A stretch of DNA of 7,434 nt from Piscirickettsiaceae bacterium (GCA_002401365.1 NVSW01000092.1:1-7434), one strand, 5' to 3'. Numbered from the stretch's first letter, positions 1 to 6,696 are shown. The notes: generated by a model not told the origin, from the letters alone. Numbers and translations: made by a program.

Positions 1-749
1 CAGTAGCGGGCGGGTTTGGACGTTCAATGGTAAATTTTTCTGCTGGGGCAAACACACCACTAGCATCTATTATTACTGCAGGCTTAGTGGCTGTTACACT
101 ATTAGTTCTGACATCTCTTTTCTTTTTCTTACCTAAAGCCACGTTGGGTGCAATTATCATCCTAGCCGTCCTACCATTAATCGATACACATTCTCTCAAA
201 CATGCATGGGGATACGACCGGGCCGACGCTTTTGCCTTATTGGCGACATTTTTTACCGTACTTATTATCGATGTAGAATCTGGCATTATTACGGGCGTTA
301 TCATCTCAATTGGTTTGTACTTACACCGCAGTAGTCAGCCTCATATAGCCATTGTTGGGCAGGTTGGAGAATCTGAACATTATCGCAACATTAACCGCCA
401 TACCGTTAATACCGACAACTCAATTCTTGCAATTCGAGTAGACGAAAATCTATATTTTGCTAACACCAATTATTTAGAAGACACCATCATGCGTATTGTT
501 GCTGATAACCCGTCAATCAAACATTTGGTGTTAATTTGTAGCTCTATCAGCTTTATAGACACCAGCGCTCTAGAATCTTTGGATAATATTCACTATAGGC
601 TAGATAAGGCAGGAATCAGTCTTAATCTTGCTGAAATTAAAGGCCCCGTAATGGATAAACTTCAGAAAACTGCGTTCATTAACCGCCTAGGTGCCGACAG
701 AATTTTTCTTAGCACCCACCAAGCCATGCAAACTCTAAAAGAACAATGA
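1..749 (+). CDS. SulP family inorganic anion transporter, C-terminal part with STAS domain (5' end outside window)
   Basis: This is the 3' part of an inner-membrane SulP permease, the family that moves sulfate, bicarbonate or other anions. The frame is open from the first full codon at position 3, so the ATG at 27 is internal and 248 residues are visible. The opening GGFGRS and NFSAGANTPLA match the conserved SulP membrane core. Hydrophobic segments follow at about residues 21-43, 46-62, 74-90 and 92-108 of the fragment. A cytoplasmic STAS domain (about 112-240) follows, with the FAN motif, DTSAL at 186-190 (the position that is phosphorylated in anti-sigma-factor antagonists) and KGPVMDKL near its end. 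The substrate cannot be assigned: the transport-site helices lie upstream, and both sulfate and bicarbonate carriers share this layout. The gene converges on the diguanylate cyclase gene with 8 bp between stop codons, and I see no terminator in the gap. Confidence 0.93.
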   Translation, partial: VAGGFGRSMVNFSAGANTPLASIITAGLVAVTLLVLTSLFFFLPKATLGAIIILAVLPLIDTHSLKHAWGYDRADAFALLATFFTVLIIDVESGIITGVIISIGLYLHRSSQPHIAIVGQVGESEHYRNINRHTVNTDNSILAIRVDENLYFANTNYLEDTIMRIVADNPSIKHLVLICSSISFIDTSALESLDNIHYRLDKAGISLNLAEIKGPVMDKLQKTAFINRLGADRIFLSTHQAMQTLKEQ

Positions 750-757
750 ACAGCATC

Positions 758-2278
758 TTAGTCGCTCAGATCTAGCTCGCTTAAACATTTATTTCGCCCC
801 GCATCTTTGGCTTGATACAAAGCACGATCCGCTCTTTCAAAAACCACATCGGGGCGGTCATTAATTGAGAATTTTGCACACCCTGCTGACATCGTAATAA
901 CAATACGCCGGCCTTGTAAGCCAAATTTGCAGTTAAAAACAGATTCCCTGAATTCATTTAGTCGAACTAAAGCATGCTCAATGTCACTATCAACAAAAAT
1001 AACTGCAAATTCTTCGCCGCCTATTCGACCAAAAAAATCACTCTCTCTGACTTGTTTATCAATTAATTGACTAATTTTTCGCAACACCTTGTCACCGATA
1101 AGATGCCCATGATCGTCATTAATTTTTTTAAAATGGTCAATATCCAAAATAGCGACCACCAACCCACCTTGTGAGCGTTTCCAACGGTCAAATTCAACTT
1201 TAATACGTTGGTCATATGCACGACGGTTTGCTACGCCTGTCAACGAGTCTACGAAAGCCTGCTCATGCGCCTTGTTTAGCGAGACTTTCAACAAACCCAC
1301 TTCTTCTTCAACTATTTTTAGTTTGACAGACGCATCCTTTGCGCGCTCTTCAGCTTTTCTTGCTCGGTCACCTTCCATCTCAACTAGCTGCTTAACATTG
1401 TTATTAAGCTCACCAATCCGATCTGTCAGAATATCTTTAAGCGTTGTTAAACTCTCAGCTCTTACAACACTTTCACGAATAGCATTCACTTGCTCGCTCA
1501 TAAGCTCTGTAATACGCCAGCGGTCTTTCAGACCTCTCTCTTCTGTAATACTTTCACGTGCAATATCTAAAGACAAGCCAGCGAGTTGTTGAATAACCGT
1601 CTCAATCAAGCCAGATAATTCAACAATGAACCCATCCTTCTTACTAAGTCGCTTCCCTAAACCTTCAAACACATACGTGTAAAAGGCCTCAAGATCGCTC
1701 AATTTAACAACTTTAGCCAATCTTTCTTTTAACACCCCAAGGTCCAGAGATTGTGCAAGTTCGCTATCAGACTGCTCTAATAGTTCTAATTGGTGGAATA
1801 GCCCTTCTTTTATTTCATCAATTGACTGGTTTGAGTCCCCCAGCGCACGCTGATCTTGTTTGCCTGCCAATATAACGCGCGCTAGTTTATGCGCTATAGA
1901 AATATAGCCCTTTGCATCACCTGCCTTATCTAATTTTCGCTGCAAATGCGCCATCTCATCTTTGAGCTCTTCAGAACAGCCCAATTCAGACAACATCGTC
2001 TCAAGAACTTGTGATGTTGAGTCCAACCCACCCGCCTCTCCCATGTGACTAACGAGAAGGTCTCTAAGCCGATCCAAATCGACGATAGGTAAGCTATCGA
2101 TACTAACTTTATTAGGAAGATTTGTAATCGCTCTATCTATCAAGCCATGCTGCCCTTTTACGGCGTCAAGTACACCTAGAAGCGTCTTATACAATAGTTT
2201 AACGCCATCACTTGCCTCAATCTCTGACTCATCAAGCGCTTTAATTGCCTTTTGATACTTTTCTTTATAATCCGTCAC
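758..2278 (-). CDS. Diguanylate cyclase with long N-terminal region, coiled coil and C-terminal GGDEF domain
   Basis: The predicted enzyme joins two GTP into cyclic di-GMP. The 506-residue protein has no signal peptide or membrane segment and should be cytoplasmic. The GGDEF domain runs from about 344 (DSLTG, 344-348) to the end. It carries DIDHFKKIND at 379-388 (metal/GTP binding), the active-site loop GGEEF at 420-424, and an RESD inhibitory I-site at 411-414, exactly five residues before the loop, so product inhibition is expected. Residues about 265-340 are charged and heptad-like, a probable coiled-coil dimerising or signalling helix. Residues 1-260 are helical, match no sensor domain I can name, and resemble the N-terminus of Pseudomonas PA0338-like cyclases. 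The start is GTG at 2276-2278; a purine-rich GGGGAGAG lies about 9-11 bases upstream. The gene follows rpsI but is separated from it by a terminator and has its own -10 box. Confidence 0.93.
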   Translation of the reverse strand: MTDYKEKYQKAIKALDESEIEASDGVKLLYKTLLGVLDAVKGQHGLIDRAITNLPNKVSIDSLPIVDLDRLRDLLVSHMGEAGGLDSTSQVLETMLSELGCSEELKDEMAHLQRKLDKAGDAKGYISIAHKLARVILAGKQDQRALGDSNQSIDEIKEGLFHQLELLEQSDSELAQSLDLGVLKERLAKVVKLSDLEAFYTYVFEGLGKRLSKKDGFIVELSGLIETVIQQLAGLSLDIARESITEERGLKDRWRITELMSEQVNAIRESVVRAESLTTLKDILTDRIGELNNNVKQLVEMEGDRARKAEERAKDASVKLKIVEEEVGLLKVSLNKAHEQAFVDSLTGVANRRAYDQRIKVEFDRWKRSQGGLVVAILDIDHFKKINDDHGHLIGDKVLRKISQLIDKQVRESDFFGRIGGEEFAVIFVDSDIEHALVRLNEFRESVFNCKFGLQGRRIVITMSAGCAKFSINDRPDVVFERADRALYQAKDAGRNKCLSELDLSD

Positions 2279-2308
2279 TCGTTTTATCTCTCCCCAGCTA
2301 ATTGCTAA

Positions 2309-2314
2309 ATTATA
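2309..2314 (-). promoter_or_regulatory. Possible -10 box for the diguanylate cyclase gene
   Basis: A perfect TATAAT on the minus strand lies 30 bp before the GTG start of the cyclase gene. The hexamer 17 bp upstream (AGCGTC) is a poor -35, and an inverted repeat overlaps that site (see 2335-2361), so an activator may be needed. Its position downstream of the rpsI terminator suggests the cyclase gene is transcribed independently. Confidence 0.4.
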
Positions 2315-2334
2315 AACAACAACATTAATCAGAC

Positions 2335-2361
2335 GCTACTGTTTAGTAGCTCTTATGAGCT
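2335..2361. repeat. Two overlapping short inverted repeats upstream of the cyclase gene
   Basis: GCTACT (2335-2340) and AGTAGC (2345-2350) are perfect 6-bp arms around GTTT. AGCTC (2348-2352) and GAGCT (2357-2361) are perfect 5-bp arms around TTAT. The two hairpins share three bases, so they are mutually exclusive if transcribed. They lie between the rpsI terminator and the cyclase -10 box, where a regulator binding site would be expected. Confidence 0.5.
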
Positions 2362-2384
2362 TTAATTTATTTTTATCCGACAAT

Positions 2385-2413
2385 AAAAAACCCATCGTAA
2401 AGATGGGTTTTTT
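2385..2413 (-). terminator. Rho-independent terminator of the rplM-rpsI operon (works on both strands)
   Basis: CCCATC (2391-2396) pairs with GATGGG (2402-2407) around a 5-base loop. Six A lie on the left and six T on the right, so read on the minus strand the stem is followed by a run of U. It sits 33 bp past the rpsI stop codon. The symmetric A and T runs make it bidirectional in principle. Confidence 0.88.
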
Positions 2414-2445
2414 GCTTATATAAAGCACGCTCAATCAAATAATGA

Positions 2446-2838
2446 TTAACGTTTAGAGTACTGAGGACGTTTTCTAGCTTTATGCAGACCAATTTTTTTA
2501 CGTTCAACCTGGCGTGAATCACGCGTCACAAACCCTGCTTTGCGCAGCACTGGGCGAAGCCCTTCATCAAACTCCATCAAAGCACGCGTGATGCCTAATC
2601 TAATCGCGCCTGCTTGACCCGATGGGCCGCCACCTTTAACAGTAATAAGAAAATCGAATTTAGATGCTGTATCTGTAGTCTCTAAAGGCTGACGCACAAT
2701 CATACGATCTGTTTCACGACCAAAGTAAGCAGCTAATGTGCCACTATTAATTGTAATTTCGCCTTTACCTGGACGCGCAAATACTCGTGCTACTGCACTT
2801 TTACGACGACCAGTTCCATAATATTCAGTTTGTGCCAT
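2446..2838 (-). CDS. rpsI: 30S ribosomal protein S9
   Basis: S9 belongs to the head of the small ribosomal subunit, and its C-terminal tail reaches the P-site tRNA. The 130-residue length is the usual bacterial length. The start YYGTGRRKSAVARVF, the central GGGPSGQAGAIRLGI and the basic C-terminus ending in PQYSKR are all diagnostic, and the conserved terminal KR is intact. The gene lies 15 bp after the rplM stop codon on the same strand, the standard bacterial order. Only a weak AGAG Shine-Dalgarno-like stretch precedes its ATG, which fits translation coupled to rplM. Transcription ends at the hairpin at 2385-2413. Confidence 0.99.
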   Translation of the reverse strand: MAQTEYYGTGRRKSAVARVFARPGKGEITINSGTLAAYFGRETDRMIVRQPLETTDTASKFDFLITVKGGGPSGQAGAIRLGITRALMEFDEGLRPVLRKAGFVTRDSRQVERKKIGLHKARKRPQYSKR

Positions 2839-2853
2839 GATAATTTAACTCTA

Positions 2854-3282
2854 TTAAATTTCTAAAACTTTAGGTTGTTGTGCTTGATGCGTATGCTCAG
2901 AACCAACAAAAACCTTCATCTTTTTGAACATATTTCTGCCTAATGAATTCTTAGGTAACATGCCTCTAACGGCAGATTCAATAATACGTTTAGGATAGGT
3001 TTCACGAAGCTTACCTAAAGAGATTGACTTCAAGTTACCAATATATCCCGTGTGGTGGTAATACATTTTATCTTTTTCTTTATTACCAGTAACACCGATT
3101 TTCTCAGCATTAATAACAATAATGTAATCACCCGTATCAACGTGTGGTGTAAACTCTGGCTTATGCTTACCGCGTAGGCGATGAGCTATCTCTGTTGCCA
3201 AGCGACCCAGGGCCTTACCCTCAGCATCGACAACATACCAGTCATGTTCAACTTCTTCTGCTTTTGCACTAAATGTTTTCAT
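2854..3282 (-). CDS. rplM: 50S ribosomal protein L13
   Basis: L13 is an early-assembling protein of the large subunit. The protein is 142 residues, the typical gammaproteobacterial length, with all expected landmarks: WYVVDAEGKALGRLATEIA near the N-terminus, LRGKHKPEFTPHVDTGDYI, VTGNKEKDKMYYHHTGY, RGMLPKNSLGR and a C-terminus ending in AQQPKVLEI. It is the first gene of the two-gene operon with rpsI. In E. coli, L13 represses translation of its own operon. Here a small hairpin (3303-3315) lies about 20 bases before the ATG, where such control could act. The immediate upstream sequence, AGAAGAA, is a weak ribosome binding site. Confidence 0.99.
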   Translation of the reverse strand: MKTFSAKAEEVEHDWYVVDAEGKALGRLATEIAHRLRGKHKPEFTPHVDTGDYIIVINAEKIGVTGNKEKDKMYYHHTGYIGNLKSISLGKLRETYPKRIIESAVRGMLPKNSLGRNMFKKMKVFVGSEHTHQAQQPKVLEI

Positions 3283-3302
3283 TTCTTCTATCTACCAATT
3301 TA

Positions 3303-3315
3303 CCCGAAACACGGG
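3303..3315 (-). promoter_or_regulatory. Small hairpin in the rplM leader
   Basis: On the minus strand CCCG (3306-3303 complement region) and CGGG form a 4-bp GC-only stem around a 5-base loop, about 20 bases before the rplM ATG and inside the predicted transcript. It is a candidate site for autogenous L13 control. The stem is short, and its role is inferred from position only. Confidence 0.35.
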
Positions 3316-3333
3316 GTTATCAAAGAGCCGCAT

Positions 3334-3362
3334 AGTTTAACCACTTTCAACATTAAGCACAA
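3334..3362 (-). promoter_or_regulatory. rplM: Likely sigma70 promoter of rplM-rpsI
   Basis: On the minus strand TTGTGC (3362-3357) is followed after 17 bp by TAAACT (3339-3334) and then a GC-rich ATGCGGC. That GC-rich discriminator is typical of growth-rate-regulated ribosomal protein promoters. It predicts a leader of about 45 bases carrying the hairpin at 3303-3315. An AT-rich tract at 3378-3420 lies further upstream. Confidence 0.5.
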
Positions 3363-3439
3363 TGCCGAGTTCACCCTGTTTTTAATAATCTTTTAAAAAA
3401 TGTTTAATTTTTTATGAGTTTCCGTTCTATTTAAACTTT

Positions 3440-3600
3440 TTATACCCAAAGGGCATCGGCAACTGCTTATCCATAAGGATGCGGTGTATGCAGAAGACAT
3501 GCTGGGAGAATTTTCTGTCCTGCGTCTCCTAAATAGCCTACTTTTGGCGCCTAAAGCGCCTACTTTTGGCGCTCTATCTCCTGCGTCCATGCAGTCTTAA
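3440..3600. repeat. Structured non-coding stretch, probable dispersed intergenic repeat
   Basis: This gene-free stretch lies between the ugd remnant and rplM and is more GC-rich than its flanks. It contains two exact 15-bp copies of GCCTACTTTTGGCGC (3536-3550 and 3558-3572, 22 bp apart). These are flanked by two copies of TCCTGCGTC (3518-3526 and 3579-3587). A GGCGC/GCGCC hairpin (3546-3560) lies between the 15-mers. At the other end GCATC (3453-3457) pairs with GATGC (3478-3482) around a nested CTTAT/ATAAG. The only reading frame (3393-3590, minus) is arginine-rich and low in complexity, and I do not regard it as a gene. The layered repeats suggest a short non-autonomous or REP-like element, but I see only one copy here. 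Confidence 0.5.
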
Positions 3601-3609
3601 GTTTCATTG

Positions 3610-3651
3610 AAGCGAAAGGAAAGCTTTTCCGCTTAATTCAGCTTTAAAGCT
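3610..3651. repeat. Hairpins just past the ugd remnant
   Basis: AAGC (3610-3613) plus GGAAA (3618-3622) pair with TTTCC plus GCTT (3626-3634), leaving a 4-base bulge. Next to it AGCTTTAAAGCT (3640-3651) is a perfect 12-bp palindrome, 5 bp beyond the ugd stop codon on the minus strand. No clear U run follows on the minus strand, so I do not call it a terminator. Confidence 0.4.
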
Positions 3652-3656
3652 CTAAG

Positions 3657-4061
3657 CTAGCGACCAACCCCCATATAAACGAAACCAGATGCCTGAAGCA
3701 TCTGCTTATCAAATACATTCCGACCATCAATTATTAATGGCGTACGCATTTCAGCGTATAAGTGGTCGTAATCTGGCGATAAATACTGCGGCCATTCGGT
3801 AACCAATATTATTGCATCGCAGTTCTGAACAGCTTGATACATATCTTCATAGTATAGAAGCAATGCCTTATCACTATATTTAGCCTGTAGCTTACTCATC
3901 GCCTCTGGGTCATGACTATTCACTTCCACAACTTGCGATAGTAAGGCATCGATAATCTTTAGACTGGGCGTATTATCAATGCTAGCGGTACCTGGATTAT
4001 ACGAAACGCCCCATAATGCTACTTTTTTATTGCCTAAGTCACCTTCGTGACACAGCCAAAA
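3657..4061 (-). pseudogene. ugd: UDP-glucose 6-dehydrogenase, C-terminal remnant
   Basis: Ugd oxidises UDP-glucose to UDP-glucuronate for surface polysaccharides. The frame is open for about 134 codons from just below a TAA (4062-4064) to TAG (3657-3659), against about 400-450 residues for a full enzyme. Only the C-terminal UDP-binding domain is present: KKVALWGVSYNPGT, TPSLKIIDALL, the DAIILVTEWPQY motif and the closing IIDGRNVFD with MGVGR. The NAD-binding domain and catalytic Cys region are absent. The usual FKPxTDDxRxxPS segment has become YNPGTASIDNTPS, losing the conserved Lys, Asp and Arg, which supports decay. No ATG is available; the first possible start is GTG at 3927-3929. It lies 28 bp past the stop of the dehydratase gene on the same strand, as expected for the truncated tail of a sugar-nucleotide cluster. 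Confidence 0.82.
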
Positions 4062-4089
4062 TTACGGCCACCCTAACAGGGGTTGACTA

Positions 4090-6078
4090 TTACGTCTCGT
4101 TACGCCCATCCATTTCAATCACGTTAGCTGCTGATGACAAATTGTTTTTTTGACGTTTTTTGAATGTCACCACGTCTTGTATCTGACATTGCGGGCTAAA
4201 GCCAGCTACCGTTTCCAACAACGTTTCCCTAATGCTCTCAAAGTCATATTTCTCAACGGCGCACTCTAGCTTTTGCAAAACATCCTTTAATGTTGACCAA
4301 GGCATAATATCCTCATTGGCTCGCATAATCTTTACATGCTCTGTTGTCGACACATTATTGCCAATCAATAGTTCTTCGTATAGCTTTTCACCTGGCCTTA
4401 ACCCTGTGTATTCGATCTCAATATCACCGTTGGGTTGATTCTCATCACGTACTTCCCTGCCACTCAAGCGAATCATTTTACGTGCTAATTCCAAAATATT
4501 TACCGGCTCACCCATATCCAATACGAACACATCCCCGCCTTTCGCCATTGCGCCCGCTTGTATCACTAACTGCGCGGCCTCAGGTATCGTCATAAAATAA
4601 CGAATAATTTTGGGGTCTGTCACCGTAACGGGGCCGCCTTGCTTAATTTGTTTTTTAAACAAAGGAATAACTGAACCCGAAGAACCTAACACGTTACCAA
4701 AGCGCACCATGCTAAATTGAGTGTTGCTAGCTTCGCGATCCAACGCTTGCAAAACAAGCTCGGCCATACGTTTTGATGCACCCATTGTATTGGTAGGCCG
4801 AACCGCCTTATCGGTTGAAATTAAGATAAAGGATGTAACATTCGCCGCAATAGCTGCCTGCGCAGCATACAATGTTCCAAACACGTTATTTTGAATAGCC
4901 TCACTAGGATTTTGCTCAACCAACGGTACGTGTTTATAAGCTGCGGCATGGTAAAGCGTCTGCACGCCACATCCTAAGCACGCATTTGCTATCCGACTTC
5001 GGTTAAAAACAGATCCCAATACGGGCACAACTTTAACTGCATCATTAAAACCTAACAACTCATGCATATGGTGCAATTCTTTATCTAGCGTGTAGAGCGA
5101 GTACTCACTGTTTTCAAACAAAATTAATTCGCGCGGCTGTAAACGTAAAATTTGTCGACAAAGCTCAGAACCAATCGAACCGCCCGCGCCAGTAACCATC
5201 ACAATTTTTCCAGTGATATTCTTACCCATTAAATGTTCACTGGGCGCAACAGGATCACGGCCAAGCAGGTCTTCAATGTCTACATCGCGAATATCATCAA
5301 CCGTCACCTCACCTTTAGCGATTTCTGCCAACGTTGGCAATGTTTTCACTTTTAAAGGATAAGGCTCCAACAAGGCAATTATTTGTTGCCGACGCTGGCG
5401 TGAAACCGATGGCATCGCCAACAAAATATCGGTGACGCCATTGCGTTCAACCAAACGACTTAAATGGGTGAAGGGGAATACGCGAAGATTATGAATTTGA
5501 CGTCTATGTAGCGACTCATCGTCATCGATAAAACCAGCCACTACAATATCGTTCCTTAACGACAACTGGTCTGCTAACTGCACACCCGAAGCACCCGCAC
5601 CATAAATAACCATTTTATGAACACTGGTCAGCTTTTTGTTACCATCTAAAAGCCCTGCGAACCACCAACGGGCAATCATCCGACTACCGCCGATACCCAG
5701 CAACACCAATACCCAATTTATAATATGAACCGAACGTGGAACCCCTTCGATTCTCGCTAACAATACCACGACTGCCAACAGCAAGGCATACAAAGACACT
5801 GCCTTTACAACGACCCATAAAGAATAAAAACCTAAATAACGAATAATCGCTCGGTATAATCCCAACTTAATAAAAATAGGTACCGCCAAAAATGGGGCGA
5901 ATAAAAACAGATAACCTATATTAGCCTTAGGCCAATAAAGCTCCCCTAAACGTAAAGAAAAAGACAACCATAGCGCCAGCAATAACACCACAAGATCAAA
6001 TAGTAGCGTAATTCCTCGCTTAACTTGACGATTTTGAGACAGCAACCACCTTGGTAATAAAAAAACGTTCTTATCCAT
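4090..6078 (-). CDS. wbpM: Membrane-bound UDP-GlcNAc 4,6-dehydratase-like protein (WbpM/PglF/FlaA1 family)
   Basis: WbpM-type enzymes remove water from UDP-GlcNAc to give the 4-keto-6-deoxy intermediate for QuiNAc, FucNAc or bacillosamine in O-antigen or glycan synthesis. The 662 residues match the long form (about 660). Membrane segments lie at about 21-43, 53-75, 83-109 and 116-133. A CoA-binding-like Rossmann domain begins at YGAGASG (159-165). A second, catalytic SDR domain has TGAGGSIGS at 296-304, HAAAYKHVP at 377-385 and STDK at 421-424. The usual Tyr of YxxxK is Met (M432-G-A-S-K436), the Ser-Met-Lys arrangement known for this family. RFGNVLGSSGSV and LRPGEKLYEELL are also conserved. 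The ATG at 6076-6078 has only a weak GGATGG about 14 bp upstream. The gene has its own promoter and lies just upstream of the ugd remnant. The exact sugar product is inferred. Confidence 0.94.
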   Translation of the reverse strand: MDKNVFLLPRWLLSQNRQVKRGITLLFDLVVLLLALWLSFSLRLGELYWPKANIGYLFLFAPFLAVPIFIKLGLYRAIIRYLGFYSLWVVVKAVSLYALLLAVVVLLARIEGVPRSVHIINWVLVLLGIGGSRMIARWWFAGLLDGNKKLTSVHKMVIYGAGASGVQLADQLSLRNDIVVAGFIDDDESLHRRQIHNLRVFPFTHLSRLVERNGVTDILLAMPSVSRQRRQQIIALLEPYPLKVKTLPTLAEIAKGEVTVDDIRDVDIEDLLGRDPVAPSEHLMGKNITGKIVMVTGAGGSIGSELCRQILRLQPRELILFENSEYSLYTLDKELHHMHELLGFNDAVKVVPVLGSVFNRSRIANACLGCGVQTLYHAAAYKHVPLVEQNPSEAIQNNVFGTLYAAQAAIAANVTSFILISTDKAVRPTNTMGASKRMAELVLQALDREASNTQFSMVRFGNVLGSSGSVIPLFKKQIKQGGPVTVTDPKIIRYFMTIPEAAQLVIQAGAMAKGGDVFVLDMGEPVNILELARKMIRLSGREVRDENQPNGDIEIEYTGLRPGEKLYEELLIGNNVSTTEHVKIMRANEDIMPWSTLKDVLQKLECAVEKYDFESIRETLLETVAGFSPQCQIQDVVTFKKRQKNNLSSAANVIEMDGRNET

Positions 6079-6192
6079 AAAATATTTTTGCCATCCGTTA
6101 TAACTAGCTTAGCTGATGTCGTACTTCATCCTTTCAAAGCACGGCCCCATAGACAGCAGAGCAACACTCAACAAACATCAGCCTCCGCATTG

Positions 6193-6221
6193 ATTATACA
6201 ATGGCATTGGCACAAAGCGAA
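6193..6221 (-). promoter_or_regulatory. Likely promoter of the WbpM-like gene, with an inverted repeat across it
   Basis: A perfect TATAAT (6198-6193, minus strand) has TTCGCT, a weak -35 matching 3 of 6 bases, 17 bp upstream. The predicted leader is about 108 bases. GGCATT (6203-6208) and AATGCC (6221-6226) form an inverted repeat with a 12-bp spacer that covers the spacer and -35 box, so it could be an operator. No JUMPstart/ops element is visible in the leader. Confidence 0.45.
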
Positions 6222-6258
6222 ATGCCTTAACAAATATGGTGACAGTTTCAAGCTCAAA

Positions 6259-6285
6259 AAAAAGCCCTGACTAGCAGGGCTTTTT
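6259..6285 (-). terminator. Rho-independent terminator after the ComEA-like gene (works on both strands)
   Basis: AAAAAGCCCTG (6259-6269) pairs perfectly with CAGGGCTTTTT (6275-6285) around the loop ACTAG. The A run to the left becomes the U tract of the minus-strand transcript. It lies 20 bp past the stop of the ComEA-like gene and isolates it from the WbpM-like gene. Confidence 0.92.
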
Positions 6286-6304
6286 GTATTTCTCAAACAG
6301 CTTG

Positions 6305-6562
6305 TTACTTCGTTTTTAACTCAATATTTTCACGGTTCTTATCTACCGTACCTGCACCAACGCCCTTTACTTTTGTTAAGTCATTTAATGTTTCAAATGG
6401 GCCATGCTTTTCACGATACACAACAATCGCTCCCGCTTTACTTTCTCCTATGCCTTTCAAAGCCGCAGCTAATTCTTCTGCCGATGCCGTATTAATATTA
6501 ACCGCAAAAGAAGAAAATGAAATAAGTAACGTCGCAATAAATAAAAGTGTGTTTTTGAACAT
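6305..6562 (-). CDS. Small secreted helix-hairpin-helix protein, ComEA-like
   Basis: This 85-residue protein has a clear Sec signal peptide (MFKNTLLFIATLLISFSSFA, cleavage probably after A20). It is followed by the ComEA helix-hairpin-helix domain: NINTA at 22-26, LKGIG at 35-39, the Y49-R50-x-x-x-G-P-F linker and KVKGVG at 64-69. ComEA-family domains bind double-stranded DNA without sequence specificity, and in competent bacteria periplasmic ComEA pulls in transforming DNA. Many short gammaproteobacterial paralogues of this size (for example YbaV, PA3140) have no proven role, so a function in DNA uptake is plausible but not shown. The ATG is fixed by a strong AAGGAGG at 6568-6574, five bases upstream. 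A similar small gene sits beside wbpM in Pseudomonas aeruginosa. A promoter with an operator-like palindrome lies about 130 bp upstream. Confidence 0.93.
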   Translation of the reverse strand: MFKNTLLFIATLLISFSSFAVNINTASAEELAAALKGIGESKAGAIVVYREKHGPFETLNDLTKVKGVGAGTVDKNRENIELKTK

Positions 6563-6567
6563 AATGT

Positions 6568-6574
6568 CCTCCTT
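6568..6574 (-). promoter_or_regulatory. Strong ribosome binding site of the ComEA-like gene
   Basis: The minus strand reads AAGGAGG five bases before the ATG at 6560-6562. It is the best Shine-Dalgarno match of any gene in this window and fixes the start. Confidence 0.85.
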
Positions 6575-6677
6575 GATAATGTATAAAATCTCACCGCCTC
6601 ATGCGAATGAATAGAGTACTGCAAGTTCAATGTAACCTAATTTTATTCCCGTTACTGTAGGATAAAGCTTCATTTAA

Positions 6678-6695
6678 TGTAAGCATTTGCTTACA
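6678..6695. promoter_or_regulatory. Perfect 18-bp palindrome, probable repressor operator
   Basis: TGTAAGCA (6678-6685) and TGCTTACA (6688-6695) are perfect 8-bp arms around TT. The site lies next to the -10 box at 6697-6702 and covers the predicted transcription start, the usual place for a dimeric repressor. Arm length and spacing resemble TetR- or GntR-type operators. No regulator gene is in the window, so the binding protein is unknown. Confidence 0.6.
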
Positions 6696-6696
6696 A

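Noticed and set aside
1272..1592. 106-residue plus-strand frame
   Set aside because: Ser/Leu-rich antisense shadow inside the coiled-coil part of the diguanylate cyclase gene.
3181..3396. 71-residue plus-strand frame
   Set aside because: Overlaps rplM and its promoter antisense; no ribosome binding site or recognisable motif.
3393..3590. 65-residue minus-strand frame rich in Arg and Ser
   Set aside because: Lies entirely in the repeat-structured stretch; its peptide reflects the tandem DNA repeats, not a protein.
4232..4595. Two plus-strand frames of 68 and 83 residues
   Set aside because: Both are antisense to conserved parts of the WbpM-like gene.
6088..6270. 60-residue plus-strand frame
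   Set aside because: Covers the WbpM-like promoter and runs into the terminator hairpin; no protein-like features.
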